Positions 1 through 5,831 of a stretch of DNA of 5,831 bases are shown piece by piece; the first letter of the stretch is position 1, and every line of letters begins with the position of its first letter. The stretch is from Clostridiales bacterium (GTDB taxonomy: Bacteria; Bacillota_A; Clostridia; Oscillospirales; Oscillospiraceae). The stretch is taken from contig DXUR01000193.1 in the NCBI GenBank assembly GCA_019417795.1, forward strand, positions 1 through 5,831. Direction: 5' to 3'. The position numbers and the translations under genes are program-made. Below the pieces are notes generated by a model. It made no database searches. It saw only the letters and a list, made by a program, of their open reading frames with translations, and was not told where the DNA came from.

Positions 1-900
1 ATCTGCGGCGAGAAGATCGGACTGTTGGGCAATCGGAAACTGGAAGACGGCAACCTCTGTAAGGACTGCGCGAAGCAGCTCTCTCCCTGGTTCAGTGACC
101 GCCGCCGCTCTACGGTGGAGGACATCAAGCGGCAGCTGGCCTACCGGGAGGAAAACCGGGGCAGGGCGTCCCAGTTCCGCACCACCCGCTCCTACGGCGA
201 GGATTGTAAGGTCCTGCTGGACGAGGAGCATCGTTGGTTCACCGTTACCCGTGCCCGGGATCTGGCGGACGCCAACCCGGATATTCTGGACTACACCGCG
301 CTGACCAGCTGCCGCGTGGACATTGACGAGAGCCGCACGGAGCAGAAGCGGGAGGGGCCGGACGGCAAGGAGGTCAGCTACAACCCGCCTCGCTACGAGT
401 ATTCCTATGACTTTGAAGTGATCATTTCCGTCAATAACCTCTACTTTGACGAAATGAAGTTCCGCCTGAACAACAGTTCTGTGTACATCGAGCCGCAGAA
501 CACCATGCAGCGGCCCATGATGGGGCAGCAGGGTATGATGGACCAGCGTCCTATGGCAGGTCGGCCCCAGAGCGGCATGACACAGCGTCCCATGATGGGA
601 CAGATGAATTCTGTGGGCCGGATGAATACCATGGCTGCCGGCTTCGATCCGGAGAGCAATCGGGAATATCGCAAGTACCGCGAAATGGGCGACGAGATCC
701 GAGCGGCGCTGCTTCAGGTGATGGAGACCGCCCGTGGCGGCGGCACAGTTCAGACAGCCCCTATGCAGCAGGAGGTCCCCATGCAGCAGCAGGAGACCTT
801 CGCTCCCGCTCCGGCAGCGGCCGGTCCGTGGACCTGCCCCGCCTGCGGCGGACAGAATGACGGAAAATTCTGCGAGTACTGCGGCGCGCCCAGAGGATAA
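1..900 (+). CDS. DUF4428 / double zinc-ribbon protein, 5' end cut by window edge
   Basis: The reading frame is open from base 1 to the TAA at 898-900, giving 299 visible residues. It begins inside an N-terminal DUF4428-type zinc ribbon: visible residues 2-23 read CGEKIGLLG...KLEDG..CKDC, so C2, C20 and C23 are seen and the first cysteine of the opening CxxC must lie just before the window. The TTG at 25 is inside this motif and is not a credible start; the true start is probably only a few codons upstream. Residues about 100-160 form a globular region (VIISVNNLYFDEMKF). Residues 169-210 are a Met/Gln/Arg-rich linker with 12-13-residue repeats. A charged helix follows (about 215-240), then a Gln/Pro/Ala linker and a C-terminal zinc ribbon with C279, C282, C291 and C294. 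No signal peptide or membrane segment is visible, so it is probably cytoplasmic. The molecular function is unknown; DUF4428 has no established activity. As first visible gene of the cluster it may work with the downstream membrane-anchored zinc-ribbon protein. Confidence 0.85.
   Translation: MCGEKIGLLGNRKLEDGNLCKDCAKQLSPWFSDRRRSTVEDIKRQLAYREENRGRASQFRTTRSYGEDCKVLLDEEHRWFTVTRARDLADANPDILDYTALTSCRVDIDESRTEQKREGPDGKEVSYNPPRYEYSYDFEVIISVNNLYFDEMKFRLNNSSVYIEPQNTMQRPMMGQQGMMDQRPMAGRPQSGMTQRPMMGQMNSVGRMNTMAAGFDPESNREYRKYREMGDEIRAALLQVMETARGGGTVQTAPMQQEVPMQQQETFAPAPAAAGPWTCPACGGQNDGKFCEYCGAPRG
508..603 (+). repeat. Coding repeat: three QRPM(M/A)G units in the linker of the DUF4428 protein
   Basis: Three copies of a CAG-CG(G/T)-CC(C/T)-ATG unit start at 508, 544 and 583, a period of 36 and 39 bases (12-13 codons). 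They encode QRPMMGQ, QRPMAG and QRPMMGQ, separated by Gly/Met/Gln-rich spacers. Third-position differences between copies (CGG/CGT, CCC/CCT) show they are not freshly copied. The stretch probably forms a disordered, Met-rich linker between the globular part and the C-terminal zinc ribbon. Confidence 0.7.
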
Positions 901-928
901 GGGAAACAGATCGGAGAAAACGGCTCAA

Positions 929-958
929 CAGCGTCCGCCCGTCTACGGGCGGGCGCTG
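929..958 (+). promoter_or_regulatory. Strong intergenic RNA hairpin without U-tract
   Basis: Bases 929-941 pair with 946-958 to form a 13-bp stem with one G-U wobble (T934-G953) and a TCTA tetraloop. The stem is very GC-rich. The bases after it (AACGGAACATGAAG) contain no T-run, and the other strand has none either, so it does not look like a standard intrinsic terminator. It lies 28 bases after the stop of the first gene and 34 before the start of the second. Plausible roles are stabilising the 3' end of a processed upstream mRNA or tuning read-through; the role is inferred, the pairing is seen. Confidence 0.6.
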
Positions 959-974
959 AACGGAACATGAAGAA

Positions 975-984
975 AGAAGGGTGA
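975..984 (+). promoter_or_regulatory. Ribosome binding site that decides the start at 993
   Basis: The sequence AGAAGGGTGA resembles the 16S-complementary AGGAGGTGA core and ends 8 bases before the ATG at 993. The alternative in-frame GTG at 981 sits inside this site, leaving no usable spacing, so 993 is the preferred start. Confidence 0.65.
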
Positions 985-992
985 GAGCAAGC

Positions 993-2126
993 ATGGCAGC
1001 ACAGGTGACCAACTATCAATGCCCAAGCTGCACCGGCCCGCTGCATTTTGTGGGCGCATCCGGCAAGCTGGAGTGCGATTACTGCGGTGCTACCTATGAT
1101 GTAGCGGAGATCGAGGCGCTTTACGCGGAAAAGGAAGAAAAGGCCGCGGCGGCGCAGCAGTCTGCTGAGGAAAAGACGGCAGCGGAACGGCAGGCTGCCG
1201 AGGAAGGCGGCTGGGAGTTGCCGGACCTCAGCGCCGACTGGGGTGCCGAGGGAGACGGCATGAAGGCTTACAGCTGCCCAAGCTGTGGTGCGGAGCTGAT
1301 CTGTGACGCAAGCACGGCGGCTACCTCCTGCCCTTACTGCGGCAACCCAACGGTGGTGCCGGGGCAGTTTGCGGGAACGCTGAAGCCGGATTTCGTGATC
1401 CCCTTCAAACTCAGCCGCGAGGACGCCATCCGCGAGCTCAAGAAGCATTACAGGGGCAAGGTGCTCCTTCCCAAGAGCTTTTCCAAGGAAAATCACTTAC
1501 AGGAGATCCAGGGGGTCTATGTACCCTTCTGGCTGTTCAGCGGTGAGGCGGAGGGCAATGCCCACTATGAGTGTACCCGGTCCCACAAGCGCACCGAGGG
1601 TGAGTATGAGGTGATAAAGACGGAGCACTTTGACGTGTACCGTGCCGGAACGATGCCCTTTGAAAAGGTACCGGTGGACGCCTCGACTAAAATGCCGGAT
1701 GATCACATGGATTCCATCGAGCCTTACAATTACGATGACCTGAAACCCTTCTCCACGGCGTATCTGCCGGGCTTCCTGGCGGATAAGTTCGACGTGTCGG
1801 CGGACAAGAGCCGGGAACGGGCCGATGTCCGCTGTCTGGGCAGCTTGAAAAAGGCGCTGCAAGGCACCGTAACGGGATACGCGACCTGTTTCCCGAGGGG
1901 CGAACACGCAGACATCCAGCGGGGCAAGGTCCACTACGCGCTGCTGCCGGTGTGGCTGCTGAATACCAAATGGCAGGGCAAGGATTTCATCTTCGCCATG
2001 AATGGACAGACCGGAAAGCTGGTAGGAGACCTGCCTGTGGACAAGGGGCGATTCTGGGGGATGTTTGCCGCCATTGCCGTGCCGCTGTCCGTATTGAGTT
2101 CGGTCATCGTCCTGCTGATGCGATAA
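993..2126 (+). CDS. YdjG-like protein with two zinc ribbons and a C-terminal membrane anchor
   Basis: The protein has 377 residues from ATG 993 (MAAQVTNYQC). Two zinc ribbons of identical spacing, CxxC-x14-CxxC, are seen: C10/C13/C28/C31 and C95/C98/C113/C116. Between them, residues about 43-72 are rich in Ala, Glu, Lys and Gln and probably helical. The conserved body follows: KPDFVIPFK (131-139) and GVYVPFWLF (174-182), then a mixed region. These match proteins often labelled TFIIB-type zinc ribbon or, wrongly, PriA-like; no helicase motifs are present. Residues 354-376 form one hydrophobic segment ending one residue before the stop, so it looks tail-anchored with the ribbons in the cytoplasm. 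Gene order with a TPM gene directly downstream matches B. subtilis ydjG-ydjH, whose products belong to a PspA/SPFH membrane-stress assembly. That functional link is inferred from context; the ligand of the ribbons is unknown beyond probable zinc. Confidence 0.88.
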   Translation: MAAQVTNYQCPSCTGPLHFVGASGKLECDYCGATYDVAEIEALYAEKEEKAAAAQQSAEEKTAAERQAAEEGGWELPDLSADWGAEGDGMKAYSCPSCGAELICDASTAATSCPYCGNPTVVPGQFAGTLKPDFVIPFKLSREDAIRELKKHYRGKVLLPKSFSKENHLQEIQGVYVPFWLFSGEAEGNAHYECTRSHKRTEGEYEVIKTEHFDVYRAGTMPFEKVPVDASTKMPDDHMDSIEPYNYDDLKPFSTAYLPGFLADKFDVSADKSRERADVRCLGSLKKALQGTVTGYATCFPRGEHADIQRGKVHYALLPVWLLNTKWQGKDFIFAMNGQTGKLVGDLPVDKGRFWGMFAAIAVPLSVLSSVIVLLMR

Positions 2127-2131
2127 GGAGG
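2125..2131 (+). promoter_or_regulatory. Ribosome binding site overlapping the upstream stop codon
   Basis: AAGGAGG starts in the last two bases of the TAA (2124-2126) and lies 7 bases before the ATG at 2139. Ribosomes ending the zinc-ribbon gene would stop on this site, which favours coupled translation and a fixed ratio of the two membrane proteins. Confidence 0.8.
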
Positions 2132-2138
2132 GACGGAC

Positions 2139-3482
2139 ATGAAAAGAAAAGTCACAGCTTTGCTGACGGCGCTCCTGCTGACGCTGACTCTGTGCGTCCC
2201 CGCTCTGGCGTGGACGGAATACGGCGCGATCTACGATGAGACCGACGCGCTGGGCTCGGACGAATTGTCCGATCTGGGTCAGTACACCCTGCCCCAGTTG
2301 ACGGAGGCGCTTCACCTTGACCTGCGGGTGGACATATTTACCAATGAGGATGTGAGCGAGGGTACCACCGCCGGAGATATCGCCACATATGTTTACAAAG
2401 ATTCCGGCTACGGCTGGGGCGAGGAAAAGGACGGCATCTCGCTGACGCTGGTGATGGAGCCTCTGGCGGACGGTTCTTACACCCTGGCGGAGACCGACTG
2501 GTGCGTCTACGCGATGCTGAGCGAGACGCGGGGCGACGGGCAGGAACTCTCCGGCCTGGTGTATGACGCGGTGGAGCCCTATCTGAACAACGCGCAGTCC
2601 TGGACCGGTGAGGACATGGCTGCGAGTGCCGAAGCGCTCTGCCAGGCAGTGAATGCCATGGCGGCAACGGCGGCGGACTATCTCTCCGCAGACTTCCCAA
2701 CGGAGGCGCAGCAGCCCGAGACCGTCCAGTCCGGCGAAGCGTCAAAGCTGGGCGATACCGGCATGAACTATGTGTTCGATCTGCGGGGAATGCTCTCCGA
2801 CGGGGAGCGGGAACAGCTGGAGGATCGGGCCGAGGATATCGCCCTCCGCCGCAGCTGCGGCATCTATACCCTTTTTGTGGAAGACTTTACAGCTTACGGC
2901 TACGGTGACGATCCCTATACCGCCCTGTATCAGATCTACCACGCCGAGGGCCTTGGTGTGGGCGAGGACCGGAACGGCGTCATCATCATGCTGAGCATGA
3001 AAGAGCGGGACTACGCCATGTTCGTCTACGGCGAATGGGCGGAGTATGCTTTTGACCGATACGGCGAAAAACAGCTGGAGGATCGCTTTTTGGATAAATT
3101 CAGCGGCGGCGACTGGTATGCCGGGGTTTCCAGCTATCTTGCCGCCTGTGACGAGTTTCTGACTCTGGCTGAGGATGGAAAACCTGTGCGGTCCAGCCCC
3201 CTGCCGGCCATCGGCATTGCGGTGGCAGTCTCCTGCCTGATCGCATTTCTGGTGTGCATGATCCTGAAGGAACAGATGAAGTCCGTGCGCAAGGGTGTTG
3301 ACGCCAACGTGTATACCACGGCGGGCGGTGGATTGAAGCTGACGGACAGCTATGACCACTACACCCATACCACCGAGACCCGCCGTAAGATCGAGAGCAA
3401 CTCCGGCGGCGGTGGCAGAAGCAGCGGAGGAACTGTAAGCCGCAGCGGCGGCGGCGGTCACGGCCGCAGCGGCAAATTCTGA
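2139..3482 (+). CDS. Secreted membrane-anchored protein with two tandem TPM-like domains (YdjH-like)
   Basis: The protein has 447 residues. Residues 1-24 are a signal peptide (KRK, hydrophobic core, cleavage after ALA). Two TPM-like domains follow, about 28-180 and 209-345. They align without gaps at an offset of 181 residues at two places: IYDETDAL (31-38) with VFDLRGML (212-219), and GWGEEKDGISLTL (92-104) with GVGEDRNGVIIML (273-285). A membrane segment at 354-376 is followed by KEQMKSVRKG, so the positive-inside rule puts the last about 70 residues in the cytoplasm. The tail from 422 is a Gly/Ser/Arg run ending SGKF, common in TPM proteins. TPM domains occur in membrane-stability and photosystem-repair proteins; phosphatase activity is reported for some plant members and is not assumed here. 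B. subtilis YdjH has one such domain as far as I know, so the duplication makes this protein longer than usual. The start is fixed by AAGGAGG 7 bases upstream. Confidence 0.88.
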   Translation: MKRKVTALLTALLLTLTLCVPALAWTEYGAIYDETDALGSDELSDLGQYTLPQLTEALHLDLRVDIFTNEDVSEGTTAGDIATYVYKDSGYGWGEEKDGISLTLVMEPLADGSYTLAETDWCVYAMLSETRGDGQELSGLVYDAVEPYLNNAQSWTGEDMAASAEALCQAVNAMAATAADYLSADFPTEAQQPETVQSGEASKLGDTGMNYVFDLRGMLSDGEREQLEDRAEDIALRRSCGIYTLFVEDFTAYGYGDDPYTALYQIYHAEGLGVGEDRNGVIIMLSMKERDYAMFVYGEWAEYAFDRYGEKQLEDRFLDKFSGGDWYAGVSSYLAACDEFLTLAEDGKPVRSSPLPAIGIAVAVSCLIAFLVCMILKEQMKSVRKGVDANVYTTAGGGLKLTDSYDHYTHTTETRRKIESNSGGGGRSSGGTVSRSGGGGHGRSGKF

Positions 3483-3483
3483 G

Positions 3484-3490
3484 AAGGAGG
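3484..3490 (+). promoter_or_regulatory. Ribosome binding site of the lipoprotein gene
   Basis: AAGGAGG begins one base after the TGA of the TPM gene (3480-3482) and lies 7 bases before ATG 3498. The sequence and spacing match the site of the TPM gene, supporting co-translation as one operon. Confidence 0.75.
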
Positions 3491-3497
3491 CAGAATC

Positions 3498-4613
3498 ATG
3501 AAGCGCTTGACTTTGCACCGGCTGGCGTCGGCACTTCTCTGCCTGACGCTGGCTCTTAGCCTGGCTGCCTGCGGAGGGAAAAAGAAACCGGCCCCGGCAG
3601 CGGGAAACGGCGGCGTAAAGGAGACGATCTCCGACAGCAGGACCGATCAGACCGGTCAGGCCGATCCTGTGAAGCCTTCCGAACCGGAAGCGGAGGTGGA
3701 CCAGGAGCTGGTGGAGGAATGTCTCGATAAGCTGGGCTTTGATTTGGAATACGGCGGCTATCCCGGCGCCGCGGCCTATCTCGGCTACCGGGAGAAGGGG
3801 GACACCTCCAAGCTGTCGGACTGGATGCTGGAAAACTGCCTTGACCTGACGGCGGAGATGCCGGTCATGCTGACCATCCCCTCGGAGCGGGTCCTCGGTC
3901 CGGGGTACGGCAAGCTGTTCTGCGTCATTCCGCGGGGAGAGAACACCAGCCTTGCCGTGAACCACATCACATGGCAGTCTCAGGGCAACGGCCTGCATCC
4001 GGTGGCGGACGAAGTCCTCTACCGGGAGGAATATGCCCAGCCTGTTTTGCTGTTCGTGAACCCGGAGGAGCCGGATATGGAGGTCAACCTTGTTGCCGAT
4101 GACGGCACGGTGGTGAACTGGTATCCGCAGGAGGACCTGTACGGCGATCTCATCCTGCCTGCCAGCGAGGAGGGCCGATTGCTGCTGTTCGACTTCTCCA
4201 TCTACACGAACACCATCGCCATCGACCATCCCGAAGGCTGGGAGCCGACCGGTGACGATTGGTGGTGGCCTCCTACGGATCTGGGGCTGGCCGATACCTC
4301 GTGGGATTGCGATGAGTGGACGCTGGAGCTGCATTATGGCGACTGCGACCCGGACTATGCGGGGCTGGCTAATTTGTACGAGTGCTATGACAACCAGATG
4401 GATCTGCGATTCTTCGGTGTATGGCGCATGGAGGATGACTGCCTGCGGCTGGATATGTCCGCCGGGGTGGGCAGCTCCCTCAGCGGCAGTTTCCCAGTGC
4501 TGATCTCCCCCTCTGGCGAGTATCTGTACTTCCAGCGCTCCCGCATCGGCGAGGGAATGCCCTTCCTGCGGAACGGCGAGGACTCCGCTACCTTGAGCTT
4601 GCGCTACGATTGA
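3498..4613 (+). CDS. Lipoprotein of unknown function
   Basis: The protein has 371 residues. Residues 1-24 are a lipoprotein signal peptide (basic start MKRLTLHR, hydrophobic core) with the lipobox LAAC and the lipidated cysteine at 25. It should therefore be anchored to the outer face of the cytoplasmic membrane. Residues 26-68 are a Lys/Pro/Ala/Gly then Glu-rich linker. The first globular part runs about 69-240 (ERVLGPGYGKLFCVIPRGE at 130-148 is its most distinctive stretch). A Trp-rich joint at 248-269 (GDDWWWPPTD) leads to an acidic C-terminal part, about 265-371, which looks mostly beta-stranded (FFGVWRMEDDCLRL, GEYLYFQRSRI). Mature cysteines are 75, 114, 142, 271, 283, 296 and 315. I recognise no named domain and assign no function; no catalytic or transporter motif is evident. 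It is the last gene of the unit, 15 bases after the TPM gene, so it probably acts with the extracellular TPM domains. It ends in two consecutive in-frame TGA codons. Confidence 0.85.
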   Translation: MKRLTLHRLASALLCLTLALSLAACGGKKKPAPAAGNGGVKETISDSRTDQTGQADPVKPSEPEAEVDQELVEECLDKLGFDLEYGGYPGAAAYLGYREKGDTSKLSDWMLENCLDLTAEMPVMLTIPSERVLGPGYGKLFCVIPRGENTSLAVNHITWQSQGNGLHPVADEVLYREEYAQPVLLFVNPEEPDMEVNLVADDGTVVNWYPQEDLYGDLILPASEEGRLLLFDFSIYTNTIAIDHPEGWEPTGDDWWWPPTDLGLADTSWDCDEWTLELHYGDCDPDYAGLANLYECYDNQMDLRFFGVWRMEDDCLRLDMSAGVGSSLSGSFPVLISPSGEYLYFQRSRIGEGMPFLRNGEDSATLSLRYD

Positions 4614-4634
4614 TGAAACCTTTTATACGAAACA

Positions 4635-4672
4635 GACCCGGCAGCTGATTTTCAGCCGCCGGGTCCTTTTTA
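4635..4672 (+). terminator. Intrinsic terminator ending the four-gene unit
   Basis: Bases 4635-4642 (GACCCGGC) pair with 4658-4665 (GCCGGGTC). After one A-C mismatch, 4644-4647 pair with 4653-4656, leaving a short ATTTT loop. The stem is followed by CTTTTTATT, a good U-tract for + strand transcripts. It starts 21 bases after the lipoprotein stop. Read from the - strand the stem is followed by TGTTTCGT, a weak U-tract, so it may also help end the convergent transporter transcript, 39 bases past that gene's stop. Confidence 0.9.
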
Positions 4673-4704
4673 TTAGCTATATGCGTGGAAATTTTCTGTG
4701 GGTA

Positions 4705-5831
4705 TCAGAAAGCAACGTGCATGAACAGGGCCACGCAGCAGAGAATGATCGCCAGAGGGACGTACACATACCGGCCCGCATTGTACCAGAGATCGCCGCG
4801 TTTTTTCGTACTGCCGGTGTTGATGGCGTCCAGCAGGGCGTCCTTCTTCATCACGTAGAACCAGGAGACCGCGCCCAGTGTAGCGCCGATGGGGATGATA
4901 TAAATGGACACCAGATCCATCCAGGGACCCCACTTGCTGATGGTCTCCATGCCGATGCCGAAGCCCAGGCACAGCGCGCCCAGCAGTACCAGGACGGTAA
5001 CGCGGTTGAGCTTCGGGAACTTGTGCATCAGGGACTCCGCCACCACCTCAAACATATTCTGCAAAGAGCTGACGCCGGCGAAGATCATAGCCATATACAG
5101 GATGATGGCGAAGAGCTGGCCCATGGGGATGTCCTGCAAGATGGTGGGCAGGGTCACGAACAGCAGGCTGGGACCGGCGCCCACGTCCAGACCGTAGGAG
5201 AAGCAGGCGGGGATAATAACCAGAGCGGCTACCACGGCGGCAATGGTGTCAAAGAGGGCCGTGTGCTGGGCCACGCCCACCACGTCCTCGTCCTTGGAGA
5301 GGTACGCACCGTAAACGATCATGCCGCTGCCGGTGACGGACAGGGAGAAGAATGCCTGACCCATAGCCCAGATCCAGATCATGGGATTCGTCAGGGCCTC
5401 CCAGCGGGGGGTGAACATAAAGACATATCCCTCTGCAGCGCCGGGCAGAAGGGCCACCCGCACGGCCAGGATCAGGAAGATCACAAAGAAGACAGGCATC
5501 ATGACCTTGTTGGTCTTTTCAATGCTGCGGGCGCCCAGAAACAGCGTCAGCAGCGTGCCCACCACCACAACGATGTGATAGGGGATCACGGAGTAGGGGG
5601 TGGAGGAGAAGGCACCGAACCAGGCGGCGGTGTCCGTGGTCAGCAGTGTGCCCAGCAGGGAATCCACCAGAGCCTTGAGCACATAGGTGACGATGACGGC
5701 ATAGCCGATGGCGATGCACAGGGAGCCAGCCAGAGGCAGCCAGCCCAGCAGACCGCCGACTTTACCGGCAGACTTGCTGCGGGTGTCCCAAGCGTTTTCG
5801 TAAGCGCCCAGCGTACCGGTGGCGGCACGGC
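4705..5831 (-). CDS. NSS-family sodium-coupled transporter, N-terminus cut by window edge
   Basis: The - strand frame is open from the right edge (first full codon at 5829-5827) to TGA at 4707-4705, giving 374 visible residues. The GTG at 5682 lies inside a membrane helix and is not the start. Bacterial NSS proteins usually have about 440-500 residues, so roughly 70 or more residues are missing, including helix 1 with much of the sodium and substrate site. Visible signatures, numbered from the first full codon, are: RAATGTLGAYE (1-11); helix 3 (about 27-57) with Y43 as likely equivalent of LeuT Tyr108; helix 5 NKVMMPVFF (107-115); the helix 6 motif GQAFFSLS (157-164); AGVSS (251-255), whose serines align with the LeuT Na2 ligands Thr354/Ser355; and a last helix at about 354-372. 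The family imports amino acids or related amines with sodium across the cytoplasmic membrane. The substrate cannot be read from this fragment. Its convergent orientation gives no functional tie to the + strand genes. Confidence 0.93.
   Translation of the reverse strand, partial: RAATGTLGAYENAWDTRSKSAGKVGGLLGWLPLAGSLCIAIGYAVIVTYVLKALVDSLLGTLLTTDTAAWFGAFSSTPYSVIPYHIVVVVGTLLTLFLGARSIEKTNKVMMPVFFVIFLILAVRVALLPGAAEGYVFMFTPRWEALTNPMIWIWAMGQAFFSLSVTGSGMIVYGAYLSKDEDVVGVAQHTALFDTIAAVVAALVIIPACFSYGLDVGAGPSLLFVTLPTILQDIPMGQLFAIILYMAMIFAGVSSLQNMFEVVAESLMHKFPKLNRVTVLVLLGALCLGFGIGMETISKWGPWMDLVSIYIIPIGATLGAVSWFYVMKKDALLDAINTGSTKKRGDLWYNAGRYVYVPLAIILCCVALFMHVAF

Noticed and set aside
25..27. TTG as start codon of the first gene
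   Set aside because: The zinc-ribbon motif CGEKIGL continues in frame upstream to base 1, so the gene starts before the window.
929..958. Intergenic hairpin as an intrinsic terminator
   Set aside because: No T-run follows the stem on either strand.
981..983. GTG as start of the second gene
   Set aside because: It lies within the ribosome binding site; ATG at 993 has correct spacing and puts the first zinc-ribbon cysteine at residue 10.
993..2126. Annotation of the second gene as PriA helicase or transcription factor TFIIB
   Set aside because: Only the zinc-ribbon cysteine pattern is shared; there are no Walker or helicase motifs, and the protein ends in a membrane helix.
1497..2315. A 272-codon open frame on the - strand opposite the zinc-ribbon gene
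   Set aside because: The translation is low-information and Arg/Gln/His-rich, while the + strand shows conserved zinc-ribbon and PFWLF motifs throughout.
2742..4334. A 530-codon open frame on the - strand opposite the TPM and lipoprotein genes
   Set aside because: It has no recognisable domain, is rich in His, Arg and Gln as expected of an antisense shadow in GC-rich DNA, and overlaps two well-supported + strand genes with proper ribosome binding sites and signal peptides.
5680..5682. GTG as start of the transporter gene
   Set aside because: The frame stays open to the window edge and encodes typical NSS sequence upstream (RAATGTLGAYE and helix 3).

Overview
The window is GC-rich and gene-dense. 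It looks like a chromosomal piece of a low-branching Gram-positive anaerobe, most likely a GC-rich gut clostridium of the Oscillospiraceae/Ruminococcaceae type. This is an inference from strong AGGAGG-type ribosome binding sites, a lipobox lipoprotein, a DUF4428 zinc-ribbon protein, a TPM-domain protein with a Gly/Ser tail and an NSS-type amino-acid transporter. I see no RNA genes, CRISPR arrays, insertion sequences, integrases or attachment sites.

Positions 1-4613 hold four genes on the + strand that read as one transcription unit. In order they are: a DUF4428/double-zinc-ribbon protein whose first few codons lie outside the window (1-900); a YdjG-like protein with two zinc ribbons and a C-terminal membrane anchor (993-2126); a secreted, membrane-anchored protein with two tandem TPM-like domains (2139-3482); and a lipoprotein of unknown function (3498-4613). 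Gaps are 92, 12 and 15 bases. The 92-base gap carries a 13-bp hairpin without a U-tract. The unit ends at a strong intrinsic terminator (4635-4672).

The zinc-ribbon plus TPM gene pair matches the Bacillus subtilis ydjG-ydjH arrangement, which there sits with pspA and the SPFH-domain gene ydjI in an envelope-stress operon. By analogy this cluster may be a membrane-associated stress or membrane-organising assembly. Two zinc-ribbon proteins would act on the cytoplasmic side, and the TPM protein and lipoprotein would act outside, with the TPM protein crossing the membrane. No PspA or SPFH gene is in the window; either could lie upstream of position 1.

Positions 4705-5831 hold the convergent 3' part of a sodium-coupled NSS-family transporter on the - strand. 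Its N-terminus runs off the right edge. It is probably unrelated in function to the + strand cluster.
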